Source: Stenomitos frigidus ULC18
Lineage (GTDB): Bacteria; Cyanobacteriota; Cyanobacteriia; Leptolyngbyales; Leptolyngbyaceae
Assembly (NCBI RefSeq): GCF_003003795.1
Contig: NZ_PVWK01000158.1
Location: forward strand, 33,897-97,896
DNA length: 64,000 bases
Direction of reading: 5' to 3'
The notes under the pieces were generated by a model. That model was not told where the DNA came from. It searched no databases and saw only the letters and a list, made by a program, of their open reading frames with translations. The position numbers and the translations under genes are program-made. Positions 16,758-26,187 of the stretch are shown piece by piece (positions within the stretch are counted from its first letter, which is position 1; each line of letters opens with the position of its first letter).

Positions 16758-17369
16758 TTAGGTTTGCTCACTCGCTGCTGAAGCGCTACCGGGCAAAACT
16801 GTGTCTTCTGCCGCCGCACTCTTGAGCATCGCAGCAGAAAGAGTCGGGCTAGAAGCGGCACCCAGATGATTGCCGTAAGGGTCTGCACTGACACCCTTCA
16901 CCTGCTTCATGAGGCTCGCCATCTCCAGAGCGCTCATAGCGTAATTCCAACCCAGATTACTCTTAATGCCAGCTCGTTCCAGCGCTTGCTGCATTGTATC
17001 GGTTGTCAGTACACCAAAGATGACGGGTACCCCTGTCTGGAAGCCTGTTGCAGCAATTCCTTTGGACACTTCCGCCGCCACGTAATCGAAATGAGGCGTT
17101 TGGCCCTTAATGATGGCACCGAGGCAAATAATGGCATCGTAGCGATTCGACAGGGCGAGCTGGCGAGCAACGAGAGGTACTTCAAAGCTACCCGGAACCC
17201 AGGCGTAGTCCACTTGCGTACCATTTGGATCGGTATCAACACCGTGACGCTTGAGGCAATCCTGGCAGCCTTCCAGAAGCTTACTGGTGACTAGGTCATT
17301 AAAGCGACCGATGACGATCGCAAAGCGCATCTGGTTTGTCTGAGTGAATGTTCCTTCAAAAACTGCCAT
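16758..17369 (-). CDS. ribH: 6,7-dimethyl-8-ribityllumazine synthase
   Basis: 203 residues. RibH condenses 5-amino-6-ribitylamino-uracil with 3,4-dihydroxy-2-butanone 4-phosphate, the penultimate step of riboflavin synthesis. Diagnostic blocks are [50 protein letters not shown] with the catalytic His, and [20 protein letters not shown]. The last 40 residues are a low-complexity Ala/Ser tail not needed for the fold. It lies about 130 bp downstream of psbZ on the same strand. Confidence 0.93.
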   Translation of the reverse strand: MAVFEGTFTQTNQMRFAIVIGRFNDLVTSKLLEGCQDCLKRHGVDTDPNGTQVDYAWVPGSFEVPLVARQLALSNRYDAIICLGAIIKGQTPHFDYVAAEVSKGIAATGFQTGVPVIFGVLTTDTMQQALERAGIKSNLGWNYAMSALEMASLMKQVKGVSADPYGNHLGAASSPTLSAAMLKSAAAEDTVLPGSASAASEQT

Positions 17370-17502
17370 TTCTGCTTACTGTTAGGTTAAAGATCTTCCC
17401 CATCAGCTTAAAGCGCATAAAACAATCACCTCTAGCTGATGGGGCGTATGCTGATCTTAAGTCAGTGTTTTTATTGTGGAGCGATTGGCAAAGGAGACAA
17501 GC

Positions 17503-17691
17503 TTACACAACCAGGTAGTTTAGTCCTCCCACTAGCAACACCAACAAGGTCCATGCAGCAGAACCAAGAAAGATGAGCCGCTTCGATTGATCCCAGCCTT
17601 GTGGTGTTGCCAGAGCGACAGGAGCGCCCACAACCAGCACAAATGACAGGATGACTAGAGCAGCCAGGGAAATCTGGAAGACGATGGTCAT
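17503..17691 (-). CDS. psbZ: Photosystem II reaction center protein Z
   Basis: 62 residues with two membrane helices (about 3-27 and 38-60) joined by the loop [11 protein letters not shown], the PsbZ (Ycf9) pattern. PsbZ is a thylakoid-membrane subunit that stabilises photosystem II and its antenna contacts. The length is exactly that of the family. It is a direct indicator of an oxygenic phototroph. It is divergent from the DHH-CBS fusion gene with 111 bp between the starts. Confidence 0.95.
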   Translation of the reverse strand: MTIVFQISLAALVILSFVLVVGAPVALATPQGWDQSKRLIFLGSAAWTLLVLLVGGLNYLVV

Positions 17692-17802
17692 AATTTCCGC
17701 TTCTCCGATACAGCGATAGATTAGGCAAAAAGGGCATTAATGCTGGCGATCGCACTCATCCCCAATTAGTAAGCTATCAGAAAACTGTACCCATCTGATG
17801 GA

Positions 17803-20800
17803 ATGAATCTCATCCTTTGCCACACGACTGCTGATTTCGACACGCTGGGTGCTGCCGTTGGCTTGACGCGGTTACAACCTGGAGCGCGCATCGTCCTGGC
17901 GGGTGGGGCACATCCCGCTGTACGCGATTTTCTAGCACTCCATCGTGATGAGTATGCGCTGATGGAGAGACGAGCGGTCAACCCAGAACAGATTCAGGCG
18001 ATTGCAGTCGTCGATACTCAGTTTCGCGATCGGCTAGGAAAAACGGCAGAGTGGCTCGATTTGCCCAACGTTGCCCTTTCAGTCTATGACCATCATTTGG
18101 GTGCCGAGTCGGATCTTCCCACCGCGCAACGTCAGGTGGAAGCAGTTGGTGCAACCACCACCTTGATTGTGGAGCACCTTCAGGCGCAGCAAGTCACGCT
18201 CACGATCGCTGAAGCCACGGTAATGGCGTTGGGCATTCACGTCGATACGGGCTCGCTGACGTTTGACCAGACGACCGCTCGCGATGCTAGAGCGCTGGCA
18301 TGGTTGATGGAACACGGAGCCAGTTTACGGGCGATCGCTCAGTATGCCAATCCTGGTTTGACTCCCGACCTGCAGCCGTTGCTCACAACCGCTCTGGAGT
18401 CTCTGCAGACAGAGACGGTACACGGCAGGACGATCGGCTGGGTGATGCTGACACTAGACAGCTTTGTGCCAGGTTTATCGAGTTTGGCGTCGCACCTCAT
18501 GAGTCTGACCGATATCGACGCACTGCTGCTGGCGGCACACTACTGCAAGCATGGCGACTGTCATACCCACCCTTACGAGAGTGACGCAAGCGCTTTAACG
18601 GTGATTGGGCGATCGCGCTTGGATGGTACGAACCTGGACGAGCTCTTCAGTGCGATCGGCGGTGGAGGACATCCGCGTGCGGCTTCAGTGAATCTACACG
18701 CGGTTGAGCCTCAGGAGACACTGCTGCAACTGGTAGCTCAATTCAAAGCACAAATCCCTCACCCCCCAGTGGCAAGGGATTTGATGTCATCACCTGTGCG
18801 AACCATTCGTCCCGACACCACGATCGAGGCAGCACAGCGCTTGTTACTGCGCTATGGGCACTCAGGCTTATCAGTAGTAGACGCTGACGGACGGCTCATC
18901 GGCATCATTTCGCGTCGTGACCTGGATATTGCCCTGCATCATGGCTTCAGCCAAGCTCCCGTCAAAGGTTACATGACTACTAACCTTAAAACCGTCACGC
19001 CTCAAACCTCTCTACCAGATATCGAGTCGCTGATGGTGACCTATGACATCGGTCGTCTACCCGTATTGGATCAGGACTCACTAGTGGGTATTGTCACGCG
19101 CACGGATGTTTTGCGACAGTTGCACAATCAGGCGAGGAGTGAGCAAGAGAGGAGTAAGGGGACAAGAGACGCTGGCTCATCCTCTACCTCGCCCAACGAC
19201 AGCCAGCTAGACTCCTCACTTTTCTCTTCCAACTTACTCCTCACCCCTCACTCCACCGCCAAGCGGAAGCAAGCTAGACTCCTCACTGCCCTTCGTCAAT
19301 GTCTCAAGCCTGAACTGTGGCAATTGCTGTCAGCAGCAGCAACGGAAGCCGAACAACGGGGATGGCACCTGTATCTGGTGGGTGGCGCAGTACGGGATTT
19401 GCTGCTAACGATCGCTGCAGGGCAAGTCGCGGCGGGTCAAGCAACGACGGGCACACTCCTGCTAGAGGATGTGGATTTGGTTGTTGATGGCTTTCATCAG
19501 GCAGCGACTGTTGGCGCTGGCGTGGAGATGGCGCGATCGCTGCAAACGCTCTATCCCGATGCACGTTTAGAGGTTCATGGTAAGTTTCAGACTGCCGCGT
19601 TACTTTGGCACAACGACCCATTATTCAAATCGCTTTGGGTCGATCTGGCGACTGCACGCACTGAGTTTTACCCCTATCCGGCTGCCAATCCAGAGGTGGA
19701 AGCCAGCTCTATCCGTCAGGATCTGTATCGCCGCGACTTCACCATCAACGCCATGGCAATTCGTCTGACAGAGCCACATCCAGGCGAATTGCTCGACTTT
19801 TTTGGTGGCGAACTCGACCTGCAAGCAAAACAAATCCGCGTTCTCCACGCCAACAGTTTTATCGAAGATCCCACCCGAATCTACCGCGCTGTCAGATTTG
19901 CTGTACGGTTAGGCTTCCAGCTTGACGCTCAGACAGAAGGCTATATTCGCTATGCGATCGACAGTGGCATCTATGCCCACATTCAAGCGATCGACAGTCA
20001 AGCGACTCACATTCAAACCGATCGACAGTCCGACGCTCCCCTGACTGCCCCTGCGCTACAAACTCGCCTCAAAGCAGAACTCAAATACATTCTCCAATCG
20101 CCCTACTGGGAACCCGCCTTACAAAAGCTGTCCGCTCTAGACGCCTTGCAGTGCATTCACCTAACGTTGACGATGGATGAAACGTTGTGGCGGCAATTGC
20201 GGTTGGTCGATCGTGCCCTGAGGCGGTTGAGGAGTGAGCGGTCAGCGGTCAGCGGTCAGGAGGCAGGAGACAGAAGACAGGAATCGGCGAGTTCAGTCGA
20301 GTCACCGTTAGATTCGACTCAAAACGTTAGCCCACCACACAGCGGAAGCAAGCTACAGCCTTCAGCCTTTAGCCTTACGGCCCTTCCTCCTCTGTGGTTG
20401 ATTCGGCTCGAAGTCTTGCTGGCACAGCTTGCACCGATGCATCGTGGCGCCGTTGCTGCCAACCTCCAGCTACCGGCTGACAGTCTCCATCGCTTGCAGC
20501 AGCTAGACAGTGTCCAAACGACCTTGACAACGGCTCTACCCCATTGCGATCGCCCCAGTCAGGTTATTCAACTACTCAAGCCGTATGATCCACTGCTATT
20601 AACGTTTATTGCTCTTCGTAGTCGGTCTGATCTGCAACAGGCTGACAGGGCAGCATCACCTCGCCGTAAACTTTGGCGCTATCTCACTTGTTGGTATGCT
20701 CTCAAACCACTTCTAGACGGTAACGATCTAAAGGCACTCGGTTACAAACCGGGGCCACAGTTTAAAGCCATCTTGGAAGCGCTGACGGCTGCGACTGTAG

Positions 20801-20880
20801 ATAGCGTGATTCATACCCGGTCTGAAGCAGAATCATTTGTAGCCGATCGGTTTGCTCAGGAGAAAGACAAGGGGCGTTAA
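17803..20880 (+). CDS. DHH phosphoesterase - CBS - tRNA nucleotidyltransferase fusion
   Basis: 1025 residues. Residues 1-320 form a DHH/DHHA1 phosphoesterase region (DHH at about 96, GGGGHPRAASV near 286). Two CBS domains follow (about 323-440). After a low-complexity linker (446-490) comes a class II nucleotidyltransferase head (LVGGAVRDLLL at about 525, catalytic EDVDLVVD at 555, RRDFTINAMAI, DPTRIYRAVRFAVRLGF). The last part adds or repairs tRNA 3' CCA, or polyadenylates RNA; the DHH-CBS part may be regulatory or degrade nucleotides. This architecture is known in cyanobacteria. Two low-complexity linkers (446-490 and about 810-860) are encoded by period-7 repeat DNA. Confidence 0.85.
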   Translation: MNLILCHTTADFDTLGAAVGLTRLQPGARIVLAGGAHPAVRDFLALHRDEYALMERRAVNPEQIQAIAVVDTQFRDRLGKTAEWLDLPNVALSVYDHHLGAESDLPTAQRQVEAVGATTTLIVEHLQAQQVTLTIAEATVMALGIHVDTGSLTFDQTTARDARALAWLMEHGASLRAIAQYANPGLTPDLQPLLTTALESLQTETVHGRTIGWVMLTLDSFVPGLSSLASHLMSLTDIDALLLAAHYCKHGDCHTHPYESDASALTVIGRSRLDGTNLDELFSAIGGGGHPRAASVNLHAVEPQETLLQLVAQFKAQIPHPPVARDLMSSPVRTIRPDTTIEAAQRLLLRYGHSGLSVVDADGRLIGIISRRDLDIALHHGFSQAPVKGYMTTNLKTVTPQTSLPDIESLMVTYDIGRLPVLDQDSLVGIVTRTDVLRQLHNQARSEQERSKGTRDAGSSSTSPNDSQLDSSLFSSNLLLTPHSTAKRKQARLLTALRQCLKPELWQLLSAAATEAEQRGWHLYLVGGAVRDLLLTIAAGQVAAGQATTGTLLLEDVDLVVDGFHQAATVGAGVEMARSLQTLYPDARLEVHGKFQTAALLWHNDPLFKSLWVDLATARTEFYPYPAANPEVEASSIRQDLYRRDFTINAMAIRLTEPHPGELLDFFGGELDLQAKQIRVLHANSFIEDPTRIYRAVRFAVRLGFQLDAQTEGYIRYAIDSGIYAHIQAIDSQATHIQTDRQSDAPLTAPALQTRLKAELKYILQSPYWEPALQKLSALDALQCIHLTLTMDETLWRQLRLVDRALRRLRSERSAVSGQEAGDRRQESASSVESPLDSTQNVSPPHSGSKLQPSAFSLTALPPLWLIRLEVLLAQLAPMHRGAVAANLQLPADSLHRLQQLDSVQTTLTTALPHCDRPSQVIQLLKPYDPLLLTFIALRSRSDLQQADRAASPRRKLWRYLTCWYALKPLLDGNDLKALGYKPGPQFKAILEALTAATVDSVIHTRSEAESFVADRFAQEKDKGR
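19135..19285. repeat. Heptamer repeat tract inside the nucleotidyltransferase fusion gene (GAGGAGT/ACTCCTC type)
   Basis: GAGGAGT and GGGGACA-like units are followed by their inverted counterparts (ACTCCTC, CCTCACT), so the tract could fold back on itself. It encodes the Ser/Thr-rich linker between the CBS and nucleotidyltransferase domains without breaking the frame. Confidence 0.65.
20232..20300. repeat. Heptamer repeat tract inside the nucleotidyltransferase fusion gene (GCGGTCA x3)
   Basis: Three consecutive GCGGTCA units (around 20239-20259) followed by GGAGGCA/GGAGACA-like units. It encodes SAVSGQEAGDRRQE, a linker-like stretch in the C-terminal region. Confidence 0.75.
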
Positions 20881-20882
20881 GA

Positions 20883-20935
20883 AGTTTTGAGTTTTGAGTA
20901 GCGCTTTGCGCCGACAAGCTAGAGAATTTTGAGTT
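20883..20935. repeat. Composite TTTTGAG repeat, intergenic copy
   Basis: TTTTGAG x2, then TAGCGCTTTGCGCCGACAAG, then TTTTGAG; the same architecture as the copy at 8684-8739 inside lnt. It starts 3 bp after the stop of the nucleotidyltransferase fusion gene. Confidence 0.8.
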
Positions 20936-21079
20936 CCTCCCACGCTTTTCTGCCTTTTTTCCACTCCCGTTGCGCCCCACTGGTCACTGCCTCAGCTTCC
21001 CCATTCCCGACTCCCCACGTCCCCTCTCTAGCCTCAGGTCACTGCGAGGCGTTAGCATGGTCACGACCCTTGGGAGCGA

Positions 21080-22549
21080 ATGCCCATGAACCTGACTGCT
21101 GGTACGGCGCTGCAAAATGGCAAGTATATCCTCCAAAATCTGTTGGGGCAGAGTACTCTGGGGATCACTTTTAGGGCTATTCAAGCACCATCGAACCAGT
21201 CCGTTGTGCTGAAGACATTGCAGATTCAGCCGCAAACTGATAGCGCTCATTGGAAGCGACGGTTTGTGGAAGAGGCGCGGCGGGTTGCACAATGTCAGCA
21301 TCCTGGTCTAGCGAGAGTCTTGGAGGTGTTTGAGGAGTCTGGGCTACCGTGCGTGGTGATGGATTATGTCGCAGGTCAGACATTGGCAGAATATGTGCGA
21401 TCGCGAGCACCATTGCCAGAATTAGAGGCTGTGCAGTACGTCCGGCAAGCGGGTGCAGCGCTTAGTGTGCTGCACCGTCAGGGGTTACTCCATCGGGATG
21501 TCAAGCCAGAAAACCTGGTGCGTCCAAAAGGTGCTTCGTTTGTAGTGCTGGTGGGTTTTGGCATGGCGCATTATGCAGTGCTGGGGGTGCCAGATCGCGC
21601 AGAGTCTTTGTCACCGTATGCAGCGATCGAATTGCATCAACGGCAGGTCAACCTGACAACTGCCACCGACATTTATGGCCTTGTATCAGCGCTATATTTT
21701 TTAGTCACGGGGCAGGCACCCATGACAGCATCGCGCCGTCATCAGTCAGCGTTGATCCCGCCACGCCAACTGCAGCCACAACTGAGTACCGCGATCGAAC
21801 AGGCCATTCTCAGCGGCATGGCGATCAATCCACAAGATCGGCCTCAGACGATCGCTGACTGGTTTGCACTCTTACCAGTGCATCAACCGCTGCCTGCTGT
21901 GCAAGGGTTAACGAATGGGGGCGAACCGCGCGCTGCGATCGACTTGTCACGTACAGGCGCAGCATCGAATGGCTCTAGCCACCCCACAGGGCCGCCAACT
22001 GCGCCGCCAACTCCAGCCCCGCAAGCTCCAACAGCTGTAACTCAGACTACTCAAAGTATTGCGCCTTCACAATGGTCTGCTGCTAGCCCTGTTCCGACGT
22101 CCAAAAGTCGGTTGCCGAAAGCGTTGATGATGACAGCGGCGATCGCGATCGCCTTTGGTGCCGGTTTAGGGTTGGCGTTACGCTTTAGCGCGGCTCACGG
22201 GATTGGTCCCACGTTCTTTCAAACCAACCAAGACTTTCCACCCGTGCAGAATTGGCCGCTACAAGCCGCTCCCGCTGATTTTTCGACAGCGCCGCCCCTG
22301 CCTGAACCCCCTCCCATGCGCAGTCTTACTCCAGAGCGCCCTCTAACAATCCAGCCAGCGCCACGCCCATCACCAACGCAACCGAAACCAACCCCCTCGC
22401 CAACAGCACCGATCGAGGCAACTCCAACCCCTACGCTTAGCCCATTCATCCCCGCTGTACCACCATCACCACTCCCTAGCCCAGCACTGCCGACTAACCC
22501 AGCGCCACGCCCAGCAACGTCTGTACAACCGCCAGTGCCTCCAGGTTAA
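21080..22549 (+). CDS. Ser/Thr protein kinase-like protein with altered DFG motif, membrane-anchored
   Basis: 489 residues. The kinase-like domain spans about 15-270: Gly-rich loop LLGQSTLGITF, ATP-binding Lys in SVVLKTL, catalytic loop HRDVKPENLV (about 138-147). The Mg-binding DFG is replaced by Gly-Phe-Gly at residues 159-161 (VGFGMAHY), so activity is doubtful and a pseudokinase or scaffold role is possible. Residues 285-345 are a Pro/Thr/Ala linker, a membrane helix lies at about 350-368 (LMMTAAIAIAFGAGLGLAL), and the last 100 residues are very proline-rich and presumably outside the cytoplasm. An ABC1 kinase gene and a PP2C gene lie downstream. Confidence 0.82.
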   Translation: MPMNLTAGTALQNGKYILQNLLGQSTLGITFRAIQAPSNQSVVLKTLQIQPQTDSAHWKRRFVEEARRVAQCQHPGLARVLEVFEESGLPCVVMDYVAGQTLAEYVRSRAPLPELEAVQYVRQAGAALSVLHRQGLLHRDVKPENLVRPKGASFVVLVGFGMAHYAVLGVPDRAESLSPYAAIELHQRQVNLTTATDIYGLVSALYFLVTGQAPMTASRRHQSALIPPRQLQPQLSTAIEQAILSGMAINPQDRPQTIADWFALLPVHQPLPAVQGLTNGGEPRAAIDLSRTGAASNGSSHPTGPPTAPPTPAPQAPTAVTQTTQSIAPSQWSAASPVPTSKSRLPKALMMTAAIAIAFGAGLGLALRFSAAHGIGPTFFQTNQDFPPVQNWPLQAAPADFSTAPPLPEPPPMRSLTPERPLTIQPAPRPSPTQPKPTPSPTAPIEATPTPTLSPFIPAVPPSPLPSPALPTNPAPRPATSVQPPVPPG

Positions 22550-22577
22550 CTGTTGCGACAGGTACAAGAGACTTGAA

Positions 22578-22592
22578 AGAAACCGGGTTTCT
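22578..22592. repeat. GAAACCGGGTTTC palindromic repeat
   Basis: AGAAACCGGGTTTCT, a 15-bp palindrome, lies 28 bp after the kinase-like gene's stop and could serve as a weak terminator hairpin. Confidence 0.6.
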
Positions 22593-22772
22593 AGACGCTA
22601 TCTGAAGACACAACAGGCCGTTCCCCGTACAGCAACCCGTTTCTACACCAAGCTCATCGACCCGGCAGGAACCTTGAAATCAGCCCGTCCCTTGCTGTGC
22701 AAAATAGCTGTCTACTAGATCGGCAGGCTATAATTTTGGATAAACGCAACAGTTTTCTAGCAGAGAGTTCCC

Positions 22773-23099
22773 ATGAGTAGTCCCTTTGATGCTTTCTTTA
22801 TTGGCAGAGCGCTGGCTGAAGCTGTTTATGAGCAAACAGAGCGCGTGTTGACAGACACCTTAAGCGAATTGGGTAAATTTGATGCAGAGCAGCGAGAGCG
22901 TTTGCGTCAGTTTACAGAGGATGTGCTGGCACGAGCCCAGCGGGAAGCAGAGGCCGCAAAACAGGGGCGGACAACCACCGCGATCGTGCCCCTTGGTACT
23001 CAACCAACCGATTTGCAAGCCACGATCGATGATCTGCGGGCAGAGGTTGCCCAACTCCGATCGGAGCTAAAGCGCTATCGCAGCAATAGTCCAGCTTAA
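22773..23099 (+). CDS. Small coiled-coil protein, conserved-looking hypothetical
   Basis: 108 residues, soluble and highly charged. It starts MSSPFDAFFIGRALAEAVYEQ, a block I associate with a small family conserved in cyanobacteria and plastids (tentatively DUF6825). Residues 25-65 are helical with many Glu and Arg residues, and residues 80-102 (LQATIDDLRAEVAQLRSELK) form a short leucine-zipper-like coiled coil. Function is unknown. It lies between two kinase-type genes on the same strand, each with its own gap of more than 80 bp. Confidence 0.65.
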   Translation: MSSPFDAFFIGRALAEAVYEQTERVLTDTLSELGKFDAEQRERLRQFTEDVLARAQREAEAAKQGRTTTAIVPLGTQPTDLQATIDDLRAEVAQLRSELKRYRSNSPA

Positions 23100-23182
23100 G
23101 CGCCAACGTTTTTAAAGCAGACTTCGTTCTGATAAATCAGTTACACTCAGTTACAATTAAGAACAAAGATTTAGGAATTCGA

Positions 23183-25240
23183 GTGTCTGTTTCTTCCCAC
23201 GACTCCGACCCCTCTAAGCAATCTGCGGAGCCTGTAGAGGGTGAAAACTCGCGCCCAAAGGGTGTAGGTGCCTCTACTGGTCATCGGGTGCCAGGTTATT
23301 CTCTTGATCAGCCCAGTCATGTCAATGGTAAGGTTGCGCCAACTCATATTGGCGATCGTCTAACTGAGCGAGTCGATGTATCAACCTCGATTAACTCTAC
23401 GCCCTTCGCAAAACCGTTAGAGCCTTTCGGCGAGCAAGCTCGTGAGCCGGTAGCCGCTGAAGAAGCTGTGGCTGAGCGCTATGAGTCAGCGGCTAAAAAA
23501 GCTGGACGCTCACGTTCTGAACCGCCTCTTGGACAGGGCAATCGCAACTCAAAGCCGAAACCTTATGGCGATAAGTCATACCGCTGGAGTCGTGAAAACT
23601 ATTCTCGTCTGGGTCGTACTTACGATATTCAATCGTTTGTCTGGTTGCTGCTCTTTTCGCAATGGCTTTATAAAAAGCCCTGGAGTTACCCCGGTGGCAT
23701 GACCGAGGAAAAGCAGAAAGTACGTCGTCGCAGTCAGGCGATTTGGATTCGGGATACCCTGCTGGATTTGGGGCCAACCTTTATTAAAGTAGGTCAACTA
23801 TTCTCCACTCGTGCTGACCTCTTTCCGACCGAGTATGTTGAAGAGCTGTCTAAATTGCAAGACAGAGTGCCAGCCTTCAGCTACGAGCAGGCAAAAGCCA
23901 TTATTGAGCAAGATTTTGGGAAGCCCATCCAGGAGCTCTACCGCAGCTTTGACCCAATTCCTTTGGCGGCTGCCAGTTTAGGTCAGGTGCATCGAGCGCA
24001 GCTTCACTCTGGTGAAGAAGTTGTGGTCAAAGTGCAGCGTCCTGGCTTAATCAAGCTGTTCAAGATCGATTTAGCGATTTTGAAAGGCATTACTCGCTAC
24101 TTTCAAAACCATCCTGAATGGGGCAAAGGTCGCGACTGGTTGGGTATTTACGACGAATGCTGCAAGATTCTCTATGAGGAGGTGGATTACCTCAACGAGG
24201 GGCGCAACGCAGACACATTTCGACGTAATTTTCGGCAAGAGGATTGGGTCTATGTGCCGCGCGTCTACTGGCGCTATGCGTCGCCAAGAGTGTTGACGCT
24301 GGAATATCTTCCAGGCATTAAAATCAGCCACTATGAAGCGTTGGAAGCGGCTGGGCTCGATCGCAAAGCCCTGGCTCAAATGGGTGCAAAAGCGTATTTA
24401 CACCAGCTGCTAAACGATGGGTTTTTTCATGCCGATCCTCATCCCGGCAATATTGCAGTGAATCCTGACGGTTCACTGATTTTCTATGATTTCGGCATGA
24501 TGGGTCAGGTGTCGATCCTCACTCGCGAGAAGCTACTGGAAGTCTTTTTTGGTGTGGCTCAAAAAGATGGCGATCGCGTGGTGGCATCGCTGGTCGAATT
24601 GGGTGCACTGGCTCAAACGGACGATATGGGGCCAGTACGGCGATCAGTGCAGTTCATGCTGGACAACTTCATGGACAAGCCGTTCGAGAACCAGTCGGTG
24701 AGCGCTATTAGCGACGATTTATACGAAATTGCTTACGGGCAACCCTTTCGGTTTCCCGCGACCTTTACATTTGTGATGCGTGCGTTTTCGACCCTGGAAG
24801 GCGTCGGTAAGGGTCTCGATCCAGACTTCAACTTTATGGAGGTTGCAAAACCTTTTGCAATGCAGATTATGGCAAACGGAAATCCTTCGTCAGATGCAAA
24901 TAGCATCTTGAGCGAGTTCGGTCGGCAGGCGGCTCAAGTCAGCAGTACCGCGCTGGGGCTACCGCGTCGCATTGAAGACGCTCTAGACAAACTGGAGCGG
25001 GGTGATGTCCGCGTTCGAGTACGATCGATTGAGACAGATCGGATTCTCCGACGCCTCAGTGGCGTTAATATGGGGACTAATTACACGCTGCTAGTGTGTG
25101 CGTTTACTCTTTCGGCAACAATTTTACTCTCAACTGGTCACGTCTGGTGGGCACTCATACCTACGATTGCGGCCATTGCTGCTGCGATCGCCTTCATCCG
25201 ACTAATGATGCGCCTCGATCGTTCTGAGCGCATGCCATAA
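23183..25240 (+). CDS. ABC1/AarF (UbiB-like) atypical kinase
   Basis: 685 residues from GTG at 23183. The first 140 residues are polar and disordered. The ABC1 domain follows: KxGQ motif FIKVGQLFSTRADLFP, Ala-rich loop PLAAASLGQVHRAQL, ATP-binding Lys in EVVVKVQRPG, catalytic region DGFFHADPHPGNI and metal-binding DFGMMGQ. Two membrane segments lie at the C-terminus (about 633-672). UbiB-like proteins support prenylquinone synthesis or lipid homeostasis; in cyanobacteria plastoquinone metabolism is a reasonable guess but not shown. The next gene is a PP2C phosphatase 53 bp downstream. Confidence 0.88.
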   Translation: MSVSSHDSDPSKQSAEPVEGENSRPKGVGASTGHRVPGYSLDQPSHVNGKVAPTHIGDRLTERVDVSTSINSTPFAKPLEPFGEQAREPVAAEEAVAERYESAAKKAGRSRSEPPLGQGNRNSKPKPYGDKSYRWSRENYSRLGRTYDIQSFVWLLLFSQWLYKKPWSYPGGMTEEKQKVRRRSQAIWIRDTLLDLGPTFIKVGQLFSTRADLFPTEYVEELSKLQDRVPAFSYEQAKAIIEQDFGKPIQELYRSFDPIPLAAASLGQVHRAQLHSGEEVVVKVQRPGLIKLFKIDLAILKGITRYFQNHPEWGKGRDWLGIYDECCKILYEEVDYLNEGRNADTFRRNFRQEDWVYVPRVYWRYASPRVLTLEYLPGIKISHYEALEAAGLDRKALAQMGAKAYLHQLLNDGFFHADPHPGNIAVNPDGSLIFYDFGMMGQVSILTREKLLEVFFGVAQKDGDRVVASLVELGALAQTDDMGPVRRSVQFMLDNFMDKPFENQSVSAISDDLYEIAYGQPFRFPATFTFVMRAFSTLEGVGKGLDPDFNFMEVAKPFAMQIMANGNPSSDANSILSEFGRQAAQVSSTALGLPRRIEDALDKLERGDVRVRVRSIETDRILRRLSGVNMGTNYTLLVCAFTLSATILLSTGHVWWALIPTIAAIAAAIAFIRLMMRLDRSERMP

Positions 25241-25293
25241 TGAGGCCTCTCGCCTTCACCTGCAATGGTCACTGACGAAAGCACAGTTCATCT

Positions 25294-26037
25294 ATGAAAC
25301 GCCTTTTCACGGGTCTTACGGATGTGGGGCTTCTGCGTTCTGTGAACCAGGATGCTTATTACATTGACGTGGATGGGCGCTTCTTCGTGGTGGCTGACGG
25401 CATGGGTGGACATGCTGGTGGGCAAGAAGCGAGCCGTCTAGCAACACAAGCGATTCAAGCTCATTTACTGGACTATTGGGAGTCTGCTGAGAGTTCACGA
25501 GCGCTGCTGGAAGGTGCATTCTTTAAAGCCAACCAGGCGATTTTGGCCGATCAGCGTCGTCACCCAGAGCGATCTGATATGGGCACCACTGCTGTCGCCA
25601 TCATCTTTCGGGATGAACAACCCTGCTGCGCTCATATCGGCGATTCGCGACTCTACAGGTTGCGCGGCGCGAAATTAGAACAGATCACTGAGGATCATAC
25701 CTGGGTTGCACGGGCGATGAAAATTGGTGAGATTACACCTGATCAAGCACGGGTTCACCCTTGGCGACATGTACTGTCGCAATGTTTAGGACGTGAAGAC
25801 CTCCATCAAATTGATGTCCAGGCGCTTTCAGTGCAGGGTGGCGATCGCCTGCTGTTGTGTAGCGATGGTTTGACTGAAGAACTCTCTGATCAACTGATTG
25901 CGTCACATTTGAAATCCATTCGTGCGTGTGATCGCGCCGCGATCGCGCTCATTGACGCTGCTAAGAACCACGGCGGACGCGATAATATCACGGTGGTCAT
26001 TGTGGCAATTGATAGCCTGCAGCACCGCGATAGCTGA
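25294..26037 (+). CDS. PP2C-type protein phosphatase (Stp1/PrpC family)
   Basis: 247 residues covering a complete PPM/PP2C domain. Metal-binding motifs are visible in order: LRSVNQDAYYID, VADGMGGHAGGQEAS, HIGDSRLYRL, EDHTWVARAM, LLLCSDGLTEELSD and GGRDNITVVIV. The protein is soluble with no extra domains, matching the bacterial phosphatases that reverse Ser/Thr kinase action. It is 53 bp downstream of the ABC1 kinase and 2.7 kb from the Ser/Thr kinase-like gene, an arrangement that hints at shared signalling, which is inference. Confidence 0.9.
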   Translation: MKRLFTGLTDVGLLRSVNQDAYYIDVDGRFFVVADGMGGHAGGQEASRLATQAIQAHLLDYWESAESSRALLEGAFFKANQAILADQRRHPERSDMGTTAVAIIFRDEQPCCAHIGDSRLYRLRGAKLEQITEDHTWVARAMKIGEITPDQARVHPWRHVLSQCLGREDLHQIDVQALSVQGGDRLLLCSDGLTEELSDQLIASHLKSIRACDRAAIALIDAAKNHGGRDNITVVIVAIDSLQHRDS

Positions 26038-26187
26038 AGCCGTAGAGATAAAATGTCTGCCTGATGGATGGTGTCGTTGACGGCTGCAATCTTTACGCTG
26101 CAAAAGGCTGTCTAGCCAAAACGAGCGGCTGTAGCATCGTTAGACGAAGCAATTCGTTTACCATTTACTGAAGTCATTCATTTCAGC

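Noticed and set aside
17471..17755. A 94-codon minus-strand frame overlapping psbZ in another frame
   Set aside because: psbZ in the other frame matches its family over its full length, so this is a shadow.
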